Below are positions 35,601 to 46,969 of a stretch of 64,000 nt of DNA, one piece after another (position 1 is the first letter of the stretch; each line of letters starts with the position of its first letter). This DNA is from Boswellia sacra. Taxonomy: Eukaryota; Streptophyta; Magnoliopsida; Sapindales; Burseraceae. A program made the translations under genes and the position numbers. Under the pieces are notes generated by a model that saw only the letters and a program-made list of their open reading frames with translations, was not told where the DNA came from and made no database searches. The stretch lies in the NCBI GenBank assembly GCA_013180625.2, contig SNVD02006886.1:1-64000 (forward strand), read 5' to 3'.

Positions 35601-38600
35601 AAGTCCATTATCCTTCCCAGACCCGTGGGTCGATAGGCTCGTAATTCAGCCCTAATGTCCGGTTTCAGCCCATTCACGAATTGGCCTTCCAATATATGGT
35701 CCGGCAGATCTGCCATCGTCGACGATATTCTTTCGAATTGCCGCCGATATTCTCGCACCGTCCCTTCCTGCCGGAGCGCCAAAAATTGTTCCGATAACCC
35801 TTCCTTATTATCCCGAAATCGTTCCAGCAGCAGTTCTTTGAGCTCAGCCCAGGAGCGGAATGGGCGTCTGGAGTCTTCCCACTGGTGCCAGGCGAAAGCT
35901 TCGCCTTCCATGGAAACCGCAACCGCCATCAGTTTTTCAGCCTCACCCATGTGGTTCAACGAGAAGAAATGTTCTACTCGATACACCCACTCATCCGGAT
36001 CACCCCCGCTGAACGTTGGCATCTCTACCTGCCGAGTTCTGATTTCTCCTCTGCGCGTCTCACCAAGCTTCCAGCCATAGTTTCGGGATTGAGAATCCTC
36101 ACCCTCAACCTTCAAGGGGCTCCCCCTTGAATCCATCTCCATCGACTCCAGCTTCTGCAGAATCGCTGCTATGTTTTGTTCCCGGTTTTGAACTCTAGTC
36201 AATCCGTCTCTAACAGCCCCGAGGTCTCCCTGGAACCTGGTGATTTTCTCTTCCAACTCATCTATTCTTCCCTCCCCTTTTTTAGCCATTTAAGGATTTC
36301 AACCTGCTCTGATACCAAACTGATAGGAACCTCACTGCAACAATGTCTAGAACGCACACTCACACACACTTTTAATTGAAATTAAAGAACAACAGAGGAG
36401 GCAATAGCAGGAAATAGGATAAACAGAGGGAAAACTAGAACAGGAAATGGAATACTGCATAACTTCTGTGTTGAATTAAGAAATGTAGCAGGCAATTCGA
36501 GAGGCCTGCAAACTCTCCATAGACACTGTGGTCTCCAAAATAACAGGATTCTTCTTATCCACTCTACTCTTCTCTCCTCCCTTATATACCAGCCTGTCCT
36601 TTTCTCTCCTTTCCTAAATTCGGGGTAACTAACTCCACAACCTACACACCAAATAAAAGCAACACAAAAAGCAAACAAAAAGCAGCTAAAAGTATAACAT
36701 ACTACCCTTGCCAATATGCCAAATAACAACCCTGCCCCTTCCCTTATTTCTTGTTCCGCCTACTGTATGTAAACTTAATAGGTGGCCTATCAGAAATTTT
36801 CTGTTTTTTGTGGTACTTGCATTTTACTTAAAGTCACTAGCTTCTGACAAACAAACATCTGCACTTTGTATCTTTCACTGGAATGTTTATGTTTCTCCTT
36901 GTTTGTGCATTATAAGATTTTTTTTATTCCATGAAATATTCCTTGGTTAATGCTACATGTCTGCCTGAAAATATTAAATAGCAGCCTATTGTAGAGAATC
37001 AACAAGATGGATTTGCTGTTTAAGTTTATTGTCAATGGAATATTCTGACCCAAACCGTGTTATTTGGTGTTTCACAAATCTCTTGAGGGTTGGAAAAGCC
37101 ACTGGATATACCCAATGCGATTTTGAGAATCTTACAATCGCCTTCCCTCTTTCTCACAAAATATGTTGAAAATTAAATAAAGATACATTTTTTCTACTTT
37201 TTAATCCTGTGCAAAATTGAGGCAAGCCATTTTTTCTTAAATAGGAATATTTATTTAATGTTTAAGTTTATGCTGTTGCCACATGTTTGTTTTGCTATTA
37301 GCCAATGCAATCAGCTATCTTGACTTTGATTTTTGTTAGGTGTGATTGTTTTAGTTTTTAAGTGAATTTGTTGTCATAGCATAGAAATGTCCAAATGAAG
37401 GAATGATTTATATGTCTTGAATGAGATTGTAGGTGATAATTCAATAATAATTTTGAATTCTATATAATGCAGGCAATTCGCACAACGTTCAAGGGTCCGG
37501 AAACTTCAATACATAGCTGAGCTGGAAAGAAATGTACAAGCCTTACAGGTAAGTACCACTAGGGGCTGAAATAGAGCTATTTGTCTAAAAAGAGTGGATT
37601 ATATGCTTTTTTAGAAACTTCTGATGTGAGACTTGTGTATTTTTACTTTACAGGCAGAAGGTACTGAATTTTCAGCTGAGCTTGAATTTCTTAACCAGCA
37701 GAATCTTATTCTGAGTATGGAGAATAAAGCTCTGAAGCAACGTTTAGAAAGTCTAGCTCAGGAGCAGCTAATAAAACGCTGTAAGTGTTTGATCTTGGGG
37801 ATTAAAGTTGTATATATATATATATATTTATCTGGTTCTCACTGATGAGTTTGATTAGGCTGGCAATTTAACATTGTATAGTTACTTATGTTGAAGCCAA
37901 ACAGGAGAAGGAATGTTTAGTGGGAATCCTGGTAGACTATGTATATGGAAAGCTTGATATTACAATTTCGTGCAGCAGGAGTTTGATTAGACTTAAAACA
38001 AGCTAAACAGTTGAGATAACTTGGTAGACCTTATACTCTTATGAGGGGGTTGGTCATGGAGGTTTGCCACATTTGTCAAATTTATATATACATAGACACA
38101 CATGTTTATGTGTATTGTAAAGATTTTATAATAAGAGTTTCTTTAGTTTATAGTAACAGCAGGCAAGGTTGTTATAAGTCCTAGTTCTTCTATAGATGTT
38201 TTACCATTGAAGATGAATTGGATCTTACTGAGGGTTCACTCTATGTGACAGAAGAAATGCTACATATCTGGACTTTTTGTGATTTTTATGGACCATTTGC
38301 TGCTCTAGTAGTGCACTATTTTGCACAAGGATTTATTCGAGTTTGATTTACCATGTGAAATAAGTTTTTGATGGCCATGCTTTGGACTGGATTTTTCTTC
38401 CATCAGCAGTGGTCAATGAGTATTATCTTGCTCTATTGAAAATCGGTTGAGTAAGCTATAGAAACAAATAGTTACGTATTGCGTCCTTGTGTCCGCTGAA
38501 TACTAACGAGGACTATAGGTTATGGTTTGGTTTTATAACCTAAGATTGTTTAATAAAATTATATGGTATATTTAGACTGGGGATGTTAATATTCAAATGG

Positions 38601-39380
38601 TTCTACTGGTCCAAACTGGAAGCAAAATATGTCTGGGTTGTGATTTAAAAGAGAGAGAGAGAGAGAGAGAGCAATTTGGCAAGATTTTCTGCACTGTTAG
38701 GCATTGGCCAGTTCATAAAATCGGTGAAATATTTATGGTTTGCAACAAATTAAAGCATGAATTTTGAATGTTAATGGTCAGTTCTTTATTACTTGTACCG
38801 TGCCTTTTCTTGCAGGCTGCTTAGAACTTAGATGTTAAGTGATTCAAACCGACCTCTCTTTACATTTACTGAACTTCCTATCTATCTATATAGTATTGTT
38901 TCTCTAGTACAAATGAAGAGAATCTTCTGATAGTTTCTGTGGGAATTTATCCAATTTATTTCCAAAAATAGTTATAAACATGAAAATGAAAGTGTAGAAG
39001 TTACCATGACATATTACAACAGTTCAAAAAAGTAAAAAATTTGTCAAAATTTGCTTTATGTTTAACTCCCATTTAGATCTTCTCCTTCATAATATTTTTG
39101 TATATCATTTAGTTGAATTTTTTTCATAAATATTACTTTAAGGAGGTTAACTTATGTGAGGTTGTGTGCAGTGGAGCATGAAGTATTGGAAAGGGAGATT
39201 GGAAGGCTACAAGCCTTATACCAGCAGCAGCAGCAACATCAACGACAACCACCACCACCGTCCTCCGGTCATCGACGCTCTAACAGCAGAGACCTCGATT
39301 CCCAGTTTGCAAACCTTTCCTTGAGACACAAGGATGCCAATTCTGGACATGACCCTGTGACTGGTCCCCTCCGCATTTAG
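29644..39380 (+). CDS. bZIP-family protein with altered basic region (At1g58110-like), 375 aa
   Basis: Coding exons are 29644-30359, 37473-37548, 37654-37780 and 39172-39380. Every junction is GT-AG and the phases close to 375 residues. The N-terminal 230 residues are Ser-rich and hold [15 protein letters not shown]. HxRxxS motifs lie at residues 59-64, 92-97 and 340-345, the type bound by 14-3-3 proteins in group I bZIPs. The bZIP spans about 236-305. The basic part reads [15 protein letters not shown], with Lys-238 at the place of the invariant Asn. The zipper heptads L256, L263, F270, L277, L284, L291 and L298 are regular. Dimerisation therefore looks intact while normal G-box/C-box contact does not. 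It is likely nuclear or 14-3-3-retained. The first coding intron is 7.1 kb because of a retrotransposon. Gene structure is firm; the named Arabidopsis relative is from memory. Confidence 0.93.
31371..31375. repeat. Target-site duplication, left copy (GAAAT)
   Basis: GAAAT immediately precedes the left LTR. The same five bases follow the right LTR at 36793-36797. Confidence 0.95.
31376..31847 (-). repeat. 3' LTR of the chromovirus (left copy)
   Basis: TGATAGGAACC to GGCCTATCA. The minus strand has a TATA box TATATAAG at 31636-31643. It differs from the right copy by G/A near 31566 and A/G near 31602. Confidence 0.97.
31799..33049 (-). pseudogene. Chromovirus integrase with C-terminal chromodomain
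   Basis: The catalytic core shows [14 protein letters not shown] (first Asp), [12 protein letters not shown] (second Asp) and [18 protein letters not shown] (Glu). The zinc-binding His/Cys region straddles the stop at 33074-33076, its Cys pair being ACPVCQQNK. The C-terminal [16 protein letters not shown] at about 31960-31920 is chromodomain-like. Chromodomains direct such elements to particular chromatin. The stop codon at 31799-31801 lies inside the LTR, so the last 16 codons overlap it. It would be translated only if the preceding TAG were bypassed. Confidence 0.92.
31848..31860 (-). other. Polypurine tract of the chromovirus
   Basis: The minus strand reads GGGCTGGGGGTAA next to the LTR start TGATAGG. 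Confidence 0.75.
33074..35422 (-). pseudogene. Chromovirus protease, reverse transcriptase and RNase H
   Basis: After the TAG at 35423-35425 the same frame continues with a zinc knuckle ([14 protein letters not shown], about 35385-35345). Next comes the protease [11 protein letters not shown], which has Pro where Ser or Thr is usual. The RT follows with [19 protein letters not shown] and [10 protein letters not shown], then RNase H with [15 protein letters not shown], and the start of the integrase zinc finger. It is open for 747 codons from 35317 to 33074 and ends in an in-frame TAG. Confidence 0.93.
35423..36289 (-). pseudogene. Chromovirus gag (capsid)
   Basis: A 288-codon ORF with an N-terminal coiled coil ([16 protein letters not shown]) and a retrotransposon gag core ([17 protein letters not shown] ... 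[12 protein letters not shown] ... EYRRQFE). It ends at a TAG just before the zinc knuckle, which lies in the same frame downstream. The stop may be a mutation. Stop suppression cannot be excluded. Confidence 0.92.
36306..36317 (-). other. Primer-binding site of the chromovirus
   Basis: The minus strand reads TTGGTATCAGAGC three bases after the 5' LTR end, complementary to initiator tRNA-Met. Confidence 0.85.
36321..36792 (-). repeat. 5' LTR of the chromovirus (right copy)
   Basis: 472 bp, with 470 positions identical to the left copy by direct reading. Confidence 0.97.
36793..36797. repeat. Target-site duplication, right copy (GAAAT)
   Basis: Identical to 31371-31375, showing clean integration without later rearrangement. 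Confidence 0.95.
38651..38671. repeat. (GA)n microsatellite in a bZIP intron
   Basis: About ten GA units in the last intron. Confidence 0.9.
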
Positions 39381-41100
39381 ATAGATGATTTAGCTAGAGC
39401 TGTGTTGTGCCACTACTTTTCCACGATTGGCGCTGCCCATTGACATTAATTGTTGCTTCCCTTGTGCAGGATAAAGCCGAGCTCTTCAAGTCTTGGTGCC
39501 CTCCATCTGCCTGATTTGCTCATTTAGTTATTTTGCTGTTTATTTACCTTTCTCCTTTTGAAAAATTATTATTTCATGTGCACCTGGTAGTCATTGCCCG
39601 AAATCACTTTTTGGGTTAATGACTCACCGGAGGTGGTAACTTAAAACAGGTCTGATGTTTTGGCCTCTTCTGTACGTTCTAGTTGTTATAATTCAGAAAA
39701 GTTGTATGCTGCAGTTTTCTTCCATTTAAATATCCCCCTCGTGGAATCCCCCCAAGTGCAAAGATCATTAGGGCTATTTGGATGTGTATTACATATGGTG
39801 ATGCATCCTGGTAAGAAATTGCTTCCTGTAGTATTTGTTAGATAAATTGTATGTTTCCCTACCTACCTGAGCTTAATCTCTTATTTATAAAGATGGATTT
39901 AGTCTTTTCTACTTTAAAACTTGTAATATTAAATGTTAACATGCAGGATGTTACAAGTTTAGCGTTTCATGCTACATGTACCATATTATTAGTCTATTTA
40001 GCTGTTACAATAAGGGTTTGTTGTTGTGGTAGTGGTATTAGGGATATGTAATTGATAATGCGGTTCAAAAAAGTCTAAGATATATTTCTTGTATTACGTT
40101 ACCATGTTAATAAAATATATTTATTTAATTGTTATGGGTTTATATGAGATGATATGACATTAATAATGTAGATAATTCATATTAAGTTCAATCATGAATA
40201 GATGTCTCATGTTGAATTTACCTGTTATATTCTGTGATGTTTAACCTATGTGGAAGTGTTTGGATGCACAGTGACGTACCGTTAGCCTTTTGGCAATTGG
40301 GTCATCCTTTGTTTGGAAAGAAAAACTTTCTCAATTTTCCATGTTGCACTAGACACGAGATAAAAAAATTCTAATTGGAGTTGTCAACTTATCATTTTGT
40401 TTTAAGAGAGACAACGGATCACTTCTGTAGATGCCTCCAACTTTGAGACAAAATATGCTTTTTAATCGCGGAAAGTTAAAGGGTAAAATCTATATTTAAA
40501 GATTTTAGAAATTAATTTTGATTTTTAAATTAAGAATAATAATTCACATTTTAAAATTTATTTCAAAATCATTTATTCTAAATGATTATTAATAATTCAA
40601 TATTACTATATTATTTAATACATCATCAACTCATCTATTTGTCAATCAAATATATATTATTTAAGATAAAATTTAAAATGAGTATTATTATTTTTAAATT
40701 TTATATAAATAGATGAATTTAGTGATAATAATGTTAGTTTGTAATAAAACATAAAAATTAAAATGTTAATTGTGAAACATTTTATACATTTTTTAAGATA
40801 AATTCAACTCAGGCTTAATACTTAAGATATCTCACAGAGATAATATTAATAAGTGTCATCAAATTTTAATTTAATACTACTTAATACCATTTAGAGAATG
40901 ACTATAAGTTTTAAATTAATTACGCATCTAAACTTGCGTAAAATTCATCATTTAACATTTTCCTTTGAGATTGAGACTAAAGAAGAGGGGTAACATAAAA
41001 GTTTCATAACCAAAAAGTTAAAATTCCAACTCAAAATTTTTATATTAATTGATCAATAAACTTAAAAAAAAAATTATAATCAAGCCAACGCCCCTCCCGG
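39381..41100 (+). other. bZIP 3' UTR and AT-rich intergenic DNA
   Basis: The first 500-700 bp are probably 3' UTR. No further gene was recognised, and the sequence becomes strongly AT-rich after 40400. Confidence 0.45.
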
Positions 41101-41128
41101 CAGTTCAGTCTTTACCTTCCTAATCTCC

Positions 41129-41650
41129 ATGGCTTTTAGCTTCTCATCAATCTCCTTTAGATCCACCATTTCTCTGCCAACACCTGTTCTCTCCGCCTCG
41201 CATCTCTACATTAATTCACCTTCTATGCCTTTGCCACATTACCAGCCCCGACCCCAGCCCCTTCAGTCAATGACACTGAACGTGGCTGCAGAATCAGCCT
41301 TGGCCTTAGCCTCTCCTCTCTTTCTCCTCCAAACCATACGCCACTAGCCCCTCAGCCTCCCACCCACTCACTCACACAAGCATACACTCCCTCTTGGTCA
41401 TTGTAATGGTCCTCGAGTTACAGCCACTAGACGACCCCATAAAAGCTGCCATAACATCCACATCAAACACGACCACCACAACAATAGCTATGGCAGGTGC
41501 AAACACTACCCCCTTCAAATCCCAAAAATACAACCATCTACTTCTTGGTCTTTGCTTGCTTGTCTCTCTCTCTTGGATACGGTGGTGTGGGCAACGGAGC
41601 AAATACATATTGTCCATATTCAAATTGAGTTTCTTGGATGAAATGCAATG
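41129..41650 (+). pseudogene. Possible 5' fragment of a gene for a chloroplast-targeted protein
   Basis: The ATG at 41129 opens MAFSFSSISFRSTISLPTP, a Ser/Thr-rich start typical of chloroplast transit peptides. It is followed by Pro-rich sequence and a hydrophobic LNVAAESALALASPLFLL, and stops after 72 codons. Composition is more GC-rich than the surroundings. Reading frames further on (to about 41640) are short and unrecognised. It may be a truncated first exon, possibly of a DUF4079-type protein, but this identity is only a guess. Confidence 0.3.
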
Positions 41651-42954
41651 AAAAACTTATGACTAACAAGTAAGCAAAAACAGTTCATTAAAGGCTGAAA
41701 CCCAATAAGCATTCACAAATGGAACAAAAGCCCCATCCCAACGACCAAAAACAAAACAAACCTTACAACTAGGTCAAACAGCAGATCCACAACGCCAAAC
41801 TCAAAATAAAACAAGATTAATCACCAAAAACCCCTCAAACCTCGTCCTTTTTATGAAAACCCAAAATTCTCAAACGAAAACCTTAGAAACCCCAAGCCCG
41901 TCCATCGGAATGCAAGACTCAATTGAGCAAGTCTCAGACAATTTTCCAAATGCGAGGAAGCAAGGGAGGAAAAAGAGTGAAGGTTTGTTTCCGAGTTCAA
42001 GTTTGGGGTGAGGTTTGGAGGATGCAAGGGATGGAGAGAGGTAAGGAGGGGGTGGATATGGTTGACACAGAGAGGAAGCGATGGGTAGAGGGAAGGCGGC
42101 ACAGCGTAGATTTTGGATTACTCGGCGATCGGAGAGGACAGAGTATTGCGGTTTTTTTTAATATTTATTTTATTGTTTTTGTAATTTAGTTAATTTATTT
42201 TAATTATTTTTAGGGAAAAAAATGCCTTTCCAAACTTCTGTCAATCTCAATCTTTAACTGAAGACGTTAGGCGATGAATTTTATATAAGCTTAAGGGTAT
42301 TATTAATTAAAAATGCATATTCATTATTAGATTAAACTATAATTTGATGGTATTTATTAATATTATCCGGATTTGATCAGATATCAAATATTATTCAATT
42401 TTTAGTCGAAGTCCATTAAAAGTCGATGTAAAAAAATAAAGAGGTAAACTAGTAAATTCATCATCATCTCAATGGCTTTTAAGTGGCCAAAGCCACAAAC
42501 TTTAGCAAAATTCTTGATTCATAATCATATCTAGATTATTAAAAAAAACAAAAAAAATCCTTCAAAAGCAGAATGTTCTGCTCTTCCTTCCAACAAATTG
42601 TCAAAAATTTTCATGTCAATCATAACATTTCAACAAAGGGATACTAACACCAACACTCCGAGGTTTGAGTTAAGATATAAAATATAAGAGACAATTGTTA
42701 GTTTTCAAGACCTTTAAGTCTAAGTTAGTTAATCCAAACTTCAAGTGTGTCAATAGATTTTCCTTTCAAACAAATATGAATGAGAATAACAAATGAAAAA
42801 ATTTAAAAACTTACAAATTAAACCATGTGATTTTCCTATCTTTTTTTTTAATATTAATCCTATGCAACATCTAAAATGATTATATTTCCAAAAATAAAAA
42901 TTGCAAATGCAACCCTAAGATATAATAATTTACACTCAATTAAGAAAGTTAAAT
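41651..42954. other. Intergenic DNA, no supported gene
   Basis: A small GC-richer island (about 41890-42150) holds overlapping short ORFs on both strands, none with a known domain. The rest is AT-rich. Confidence 0.4.
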
Positions 42955-45900
42955 TCACAAATGTGAATACATTTCACAAGATAGTACTTTAAGAAACAAC
43001 AACATTGAAAAACCAATTGCAAACGGAGTTGTTGATGCAATGTGGGCAGCATTTGGGAGCCTTGGGTAGTCATCTGGCAGAGGCATCACACATTCATCAC
43101 CGTTGAATAAAATTCTTCTGGGGAAAGCCCATCCTTCTCTGAAAGTGAAAATTCCAGGATCTTTGCGTAGTAACATTTCAGTTTGCACATTCCCACTATT
43201 GCCTGCTTGGAGTAACATATCATTGTAGTACTTTATGCCCCAAAGCATACCAGTATCATCTGAACAAATAGAGAGATTGGCAAGTGAGAGAGATATATAA
43301 CCCCAAAATTATAATGAATCCCTAATTCGGGTTTCAGAGATCAAATCTCAGACCCCCATGGAACCTGAAAACTTTTAAGAAGAATGAAACTTGTTGCTTT
43401 TTCATAGTAAGTGTCACACAGTAATGAAATCCTAGATCATGTGGGACCAAACCAAAGATTTTGAAGTGACTTGAGCCACAAGCAACATAAAATTCAACCC
43501 ATCAAAACTGCCTTTGAGGGAAATTAAAATCCATAAATAAATCTCTGTTATGCAAATTTCGTTAAACTAGTAAAAGCAATTAAAACAATATTCCAGGTAA
43601 CAATTAAAAGCGTTTTGGTCTAACTTACTTATGTACCCGTACTGGTTAAGTGGCTTGTAATTGAAGCTGAAAACTTGTGTCACACTCTGCAAGTTGGGGT
43701 GCAGCACTACCATGTTCCATTGAGAATAATTCTTCATCACATTCAGATTTGTCACCGTGATCTTAACCCTCCAGTACTCTGTGTAACTTTGTTTGACGTG
43801 CCAATGGACTCGAATCGGACACATATGGTGTGAGCAAATGACTACAGGTGATTCTTCTTCGTTAGGGTCATGTTTTTGTTGCAACAAAGAGGGTGTTTCC
43901 CCAAACCTGCCAGGTTTTCGTGTTAAATTTGATCAAATTGTTTCTTAATATGGTATCAGGTCAAGATGACCAAGTGATATTGCGTTTAATACCTCAGTAT
44001 GTTAATTATATAATAATAAATTGATTGTGTTTGGTCCATATAAAACATTTAGTACTTTCAAGTGACTAAAGAAGTAATTCTCAATTGAACTCTTAAGATA
44101 TAATAGGAAGTAAAAGTTTTACTTTACACATTTTGTAGTGGATAATCCTTGGCAGTGGCAGCTGCATTTGGGGCAAGGAACAATAGTGCTATTATAGAAT
44201 GCAGATAATGAAACACAGCATGTTGGATTGGATGATGCTATGAATTGAGAGTAGATACAAGTCACATTCCATGTCCCTACAATAAATCCACAACACTTAT
44301 ATTGATGACTTAAGACAATGAGAAGCTCACAAGAAAGCATATACAGAATGTTAATCCACCTTACCAAGGGCTTGAGTCCTGCGCCGGCCTCCGTCTGAAT
44401 AAAACTTGCTTGGAGAAACCTCAAAAGGGTCCCCACAGGTATAACCAGGAAGGCCAAGAGTGAAATTCTGAGGCATAACAAAGCCTGTAGAGGCAGCAGT
44501 ACCACCAACACTCATCTGAAATGTGGCAGCATACTTAGAAGGGTCCTGTGACATAGATGATAGCACACCTCCCTTGCAACAGTTAGCACTCTGCATATTG
44601 TAAGGAGCTCCAGGCATAAGATCAACAATCACAGGCTTCTTCTCACAGCAATGTGGAAGCTGCCCTCCCTTGAAGGCTTTGCAATTGCCTTGCTCAGTGG
44701 CCTCAGCTCCCTGCATACTCCATATCACCTCCTTCCCTTGCCATGTCCAGCTCAATTTCCAGCCAGGTTGATCCACATGACGGTAGAGTTGGTAATTGTA
44801 CAGAGATACCTTCACCTGTAAATGTAGAAAATGATTGATTCAATCCATAATTATATTTTACCATCTTCAATTTGATATATATAGTAAGTTATAATCAAAT
44901 TAAATGACAACATAAACATCATTGTTGTTGAATCACTTGTTTGTGATGTCATACATTTATTGTACATTTAAATTTTTGAGCTAAAATAAAAAGATAATAA
45001 TAATTGTACAAATTATGTTACTAGAAACTTGCAGTTTGCACATTGTTTTCCAATTTGAGACCAAGAAAGCCATTCTTAGGTAAATCCGCTGGCCAATCTC
45101 ACAATGCCACTTGATAGTAATAGCCAAAACGCCATCATGATGAAAAGACAATCCTACCACTAAGTATGATGTCGTGCTGATCAATGATTCGACCAAAAAC
45201 ACCAAACTATAAAGTTGAGTCAGAATAGAGAGATGACCCCACCAAACCCAAGCAAAGAGACAGAAGAAGTAAGCTAATGTCCACTCACCAACATATAAAC
45301 GTTCTTCTTCCATACCCAAAAACAAGCAAAATCGTCTCATCGTTACCATAGCATTATAAGTTCAGTTATGATTAGAAATTGAATTTTGGATGAACGTAAA
45401 TCAATGATCTCATAAGAGAATATTATTATTAAGTATCATATTTTACATTTATAATGTTGAAACATCATTTTATGATGTTATTTTTTATGTTATAAATTAG
45501 TGTTTCATGCACTAAATTATACATTTACGTTGCGATATGATATTTAACATTAAAAAACTATGTTTCTTTTTTTAAATGAAGCCGTGAGTTATATATACAA
45601 CTTGAAACTGCAGTATTTTTATTCTCTTTTTAAAATCATATATAATTTTTTAAAATTCTTTTTTGTTTGCTTTACTGGATATATTCATATTGGAAGAATA
45701 AAAACTAAAGAAAAACTCGTTTGTCTATTAAAATCAGCCCCCGTAATCCCAAAACAAAGAGAGAAGATGAAAGAAATAAAGTGTGAGCAAGAGAAAAATT
45801 AAAATAAAATGAAAAAGAGAATTTACATCGCTTGCAGCAGAAGTGGACTGCATGAGATCCCATTTGATAGTAATATTAGCATAAGGATCCATAGGATCAA

Positions 45901-46094
45901 GCCCATCTGCAAATCACCACAAAAAAAAAAAAAAAAACGCGTAAAATTTTGAATTAAGACTCGTATTAGGAGAGTAATTTTTTCATTAAAAAAATGTGAA
46001 CTTGAACGAGAAAATAAAGAGCTAAAGACTACTTACAAGAAGGTGATATAGAACCGATGAAAGAGAAGCAAATCAAAACCAAAGCTACTCTCAT
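42955..46094 (-). CDS. COBL6: COBRA-like protein, closest to COBL6, 441 aa
   Basis: Six exons on the minus strand: 46094-46037, 45906-45827, 44815-44365, 44276-44123, 43906-43629 and 43259-42955. All have GT-AG borders and phases summing to 441 residues. COBRA-family proteins are GPI-anchored and secreted. They bind the wall and are needed for ordered cellulose deposition. Seen here are a short signal peptide (MRVALVLICFSFIGS), the N-terminal ITIKWDLM domain, GWKLSWTWQGKEVIWSM with the conserved aromatic patch, CCKGGVLSSM, the signature CCVS at about 216-219, the Cys-rich CPKCSCHC, MCPIRVHWHVK, and the WAFPRRILFNGDECVMP end. A hydrophobic tail after PNAAHIASTT fits a GPI signal. The KHDPNEEESPVV loop and PRRILFNGDECVMPLPDD match my memory of Arabidopsis COBL6 better than COBRA or COBL4. 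Length is normal and no defects were seen. The second intron is about 1 kb. Confidence 0.93.
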
Positions 46095-46354
46095 TGATCT
46101 TTTGATTATCAAAGTACAAGAATGGGTTCACTTCAAATCCTCTTGAAACTCTGAAGAAAGAAATTAAAAGAAAATAATAATAAGGAAAGCAAAGTTGGCT
46201 GGTTGGCTGGCTCTTTTTTTTTTTTTTTGTGTTGTTTTGCTTCACTTCACCTGTTTTGTATAAAAACTGAAAGGAGACAAGAAAGAGTACTGTAAAGAAG
46301 TTACAAGATGAGACTTTATTTTTTAATTTTTAATTTTTAGTTTTATTTTTATTT
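46095..46354 (-). promoter_or_regulatory. Upstream region of the COBL6-like gene
   Basis: About 260 bp lie between the ATG and a TIR element. A poly-A/T run lies at 46213-46229. No clear TATA box can be named. Confidence 0.35.
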
Positions 46355-46963
46355 AGATAAATTCCACAAACCTTCCTTGAGATTTGTTGAAATCTCATAT
46401 GACCATCTTTGTTTCTAAAAATCTCACGTATCTCCTGTTGACAGGCTTTTTCTCCTTTTTGTTAAATACCACTAAAAATTTTGTTAAAAAATATAATTTT
46501 TCCAAATTACTATTAATTGGCTATAAAAAAAAATGTCAAATACTTAAAAATTCAAAATTAAAATTGAAAAAACAAAGAAATTGCATCGAAAGACTTAAAC
46601 TTTATGAGATAAATTTTAATAGGCTCAAATACAAACAATTTCTTATTTTTTTCATTATTTTAATATAATTTTTTTAATAAAATGTTTTTCAAGTTTATGT
46701 ATCATTAATTGTAGTAATAATTTTTTCAAAACTTTTTGGGGTAAGATTTGATGGAAGACTTTTAGCAAATTTTAGGTTTTATTTTTATTTTAAAATTAAG
46801 AATATTTTTAAGAGTCAATTGAGGATAATTTGAGAATATTTATATTTTTTAACATAATTTAAAGAGTTGTTAACGGTGAGGGGAGGTACGTGAGATTTTC
46901 ACAACCAGTGATGATCACATGGAATTTTGACAAATCTCATGGGAGATTCTTGGAATTAACCCT
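46355..46963. mobile_element. TIR (MITE-like) element upstream of the COBL6-like gene
   Basis: The left arm (ATTCCACAAACCTTCC ... GAGATTTGTTGAAATCTCAT ... AAAATCTCACGTATCTCC) matches the right arm read in reverse (ATTCCAAGAATCTCCC ... GAGATTTGTCAAAATTCCAT ... AAAATCTCACGTACCTCC) over about 90 bp. The interior is AT-rich and non-coding. Target duplications are not clear. Confidence 0.65.
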
Positions 46964-46969
46964 TCTATT

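Larger units (their letters stand above)
31376..36792 (-). mobile_element. Ty3/Gypsy chromovirus (Reina-like), nearly intact, in the bZIP intron
   Basis: This is a 5417-bp element on the minus strand with two 472-bp LTRs that differ at only two positions, perfect GAAAT target duplications, a tRNA-Met primer site and a polypurine tract. Gag and pol lie in one long reading frame interrupted by two TAG codons (35423-35425 and 33074-33076). A chromodomain-like segment ends the integrase. The small size and short LTRs suggest the Reina group. The near-identical LTRs mean a recent insertion. Confidence 0.97.
30360..37472 (+). other. Large intron of the bZIP gene
   Basis: The donor is ACA|GTATGT and the acceptor TAATGCAG. 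It is 7.1 kb long, of which 5.4 kb is one antisense retrotransposon. Without the insert and one copy of its 5-bp duplication it would be about 1.7 kb. Confidence 0.9.

Noticed and set aside
41851..42189. Overlapping ORFs on both strands in a GC-richer island
   Set aside because: Low-complexity Ser/Pro/Leu or Arg/Gly-rich products with no family match. Composition explains them.
44981..45349. 122-codon minus-strand ORF in the COBL6-like intron
   Set aside because: No domain beyond a ten-residue similarity to exon 2, and exon phases join without it. Kept only as a possible exon relic in the findings.
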